The position numbers were made by a program, and so were the translations under genes. From Byssochlamys sp. IMV 00236 (lineage: Eukaryota > Ascomycota > Eurotiomycetes > Eurotiales > Thermoascaceae), in the NCBI GenBank assembly GCA_001931875.2, contig MSJH02000182.1, positions 1-64,000 of the forward strand: a DNA stretch of 64,000 bases. Direction: 5' to 3'. Below the pieces are notes generated by a model. That model saw only the letters and a list, made by a program, of their open reading frames with translations, was not told the DNA's origin and ran no database searches. This document shows positions 62,811-64,000 of the stretch, piece by piece (positions within the stretch are counted from its first letter, which is position 1; each line of letters starts with the position of its first letter).

Positions 62811-64000
62811 ATGTCACAGAAAAAGTTACAATGTAAGAAAAAGAAAGGACAGATGCTTGTATATGCTTTCTTTTTTTTTACTAATTGAAAGCATTCCCTT
62901 TTGAAATATAGCGGAAATTGACAGGTTACTGAAGAAAGTGAGTGAAGGTGTTGAGACGTTTGAATACATTTTTGCGAAAATCAACCACACAAACAACAAC
63001 AATCAGAAAGACAAGTATGAGCAAGACTTGAAGAAAGAAATTAAAAAGCTTCAACGCTTACGTGATCAAATCAAGACTTGGCTTGCTTCTAACGACATCA
63101 AGGATAAGCGTGCCTTACTTGAAAACAGAAAACTTATAGAATCACAAATGGAAAGGTTCAAACAAATTGAAAAAGAAATGAAGACAAAAGCATATTCCAG
63201 AGAAGGTCTGATGCAAAAGGAACGTTTGGATCCAAAAGATAAAGAAAAGGCAGATGCATGCGAGTTTGTTACGAATGCGGTAGATGAACTTTCAAGACAG
63301 ATTGAGACAGTCGAATTTGAAATTGAACAGCTTGAAGGGTCAGCCTCAAAGCGTGGTAACTCTAAAAAGGCAGCTGAACGCGTTGAACGTTTGGATGAAA
63401 TGAATCGATTGAATGAGCGTCGCAAGTTTCATATCAATCGTTTGGAGCTTATCTTGAGATTACTTGAAAATGATCAACTGGAAGCTGATAGCGTAAATGA
63501 CTTGAAAGAAGCCATTCAATATTATGTGGATTGTAATCAAGAACCAGACTTTGAAGAGGATGAGGGGTTATATGATGATTTAAATCTAGAAGAAGAAGAA
63601 CTGTTGTATGCTATCCGAACCACAGATGAATTTCATCGTAAGGATAAATACTATAATCAAATCTAATATGATCATGCTAAGAATGATTGCTAGCTAAATC
63701 AGAATCAGATACTGAAGATAACCAAGAAGAGGAACAGCAGCAACAGTCAGTAAAGGAAGAAATCAAGCCCAGTCAAAATAGCACTAATGCTAGATCCGGT
63801 ATGATAAAGAATATGACTTTTAATTACCAAAAAAAAAAGAATCAGCTGACATCAAACTAATGCATTAGTAAAAGAAGAAATTGATACCAATCCTAAAGCG
63901 GAGACACCATCCAAACCTTCTACTTCACAACCAAGGGCAACAACGCCCACCACAGCAACATCTGCATCTAGTAGTGTAGAGACACCGACAAGTTCATCAG
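62811..64000 (+). CDS. NOT3: CCR4-NOT subunit Not3/Not5, 5' part
   Basis: Regulatory subunit of the CCR4-NOT deadenylase complex; incomplete at the right edge. Exons seen: 62811-62832 (MSQKKLQ), 62912-63637, 63694-63798, 63870 onward. Seen: EIDRLLKKVSEGVETFEYIF, DQIKTWLASNDIKDKRALL, KAYSREGLMQKERLDPKDKE, WxxxA-type coiled coil, and IQYYVDCNQEPDFEEDEGLYDDLNL. These are the conserved Not3/Not5 N-terminal domain. A Gln/Ser/Thr-rich linker follows (ATTPTTATSASSS). The C-terminal NOT box lies outside the window. It is divergent from SUP35, with start codons 212 bp apart. Confidence 0.95.

Overview
This window is nuclear DNA from an early-diverging filamentous fungus, most likely a member of Mucoromycota (Mucorales-type). 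The evidence is AT-rich sequence, genes packed with 50-60 nt GT-AG introns carrying CTAAC-like branch sites, and gene content that includes chitin deacetylase, the last enzyme of GDP-fucose synthesis, a cytochrome b5-acyl-CoA dehydrogenase fusion and a full-length nicastrin. The taxonomic call is inference from gene content; no rRNA or tRNA gene was found to confirm it. I resolved 26 clear protein genes plus one running off the right edge. For most of them exon phases were checked end to end and close exactly.

Layout. 0-10.5 kb: a 28-bp tandem repeat at the left edge, GDP-L-fucose synthase, trehalose-6-phosphate phosphatase (TPS2), nicastrin starting 61 bp after TPS2, a two-RRM protein with a 19-residue repeat tail, and an HSL-type alpha/beta hydrolase. 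10.6-17.3 kb: ATG6/Beclin, SNF8/VPS22, an auxin-efflux-carrier-like transporter and ARF1, mostly membrane-traffic genes. 17.3-31.8 kb: a 3.6 kb gene-poor stretch, a 90-residue conserved-looking protein, a PAS-kinase-like kinase without PAS domain, a secreted GH5 mannanase, RLP7, ERG4 and a secreted Asp/His/Tyr-rich protein. 31.8-44 kb: GUT2, chitin deacetylase, PRP17/CDC40 and a Uds1-domain coiled-coil protein, with decayed coding fragments between them. 44-64 kb: a C2H2 factor, ZW10 and MIOS/SEA4 sharing a 73-bp divergent promoter, a spartin-like senescence-domain protein, the cytochrome b5-ACAD fusion, an Alba-domain protein, a Tc1/mariner relic, NADP-isocitrate dehydrogenase, eRF3/SUP35 and the 5' part of NOT3.

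The genes are mostly conserved housekeeping functions: cell wall and sugar metabolism (GFUS, TPS2, chitin deacetylase, mannanase), vesicle traffic, autophagy and TOR signalling (ATG6, SNF8, ARF1, ZW10, MIOS, spartin-like), lipid and energy metabolism (ERG4, GUT2, ACAD, IDP) and RNA or translation (PRP17, RLP7, Alba, eRF3, NOT3). I see no operon-like pathway cluster and no clear new multi-gene system. The most notable single item is the nicastrin gene, because gamma-secretase components are not part of the familiar yeast gene set. Next are the ZW10 protein with three acidic GWDD motifs at its C-terminus and the Asp/His/Tyr-rich secreted protein.
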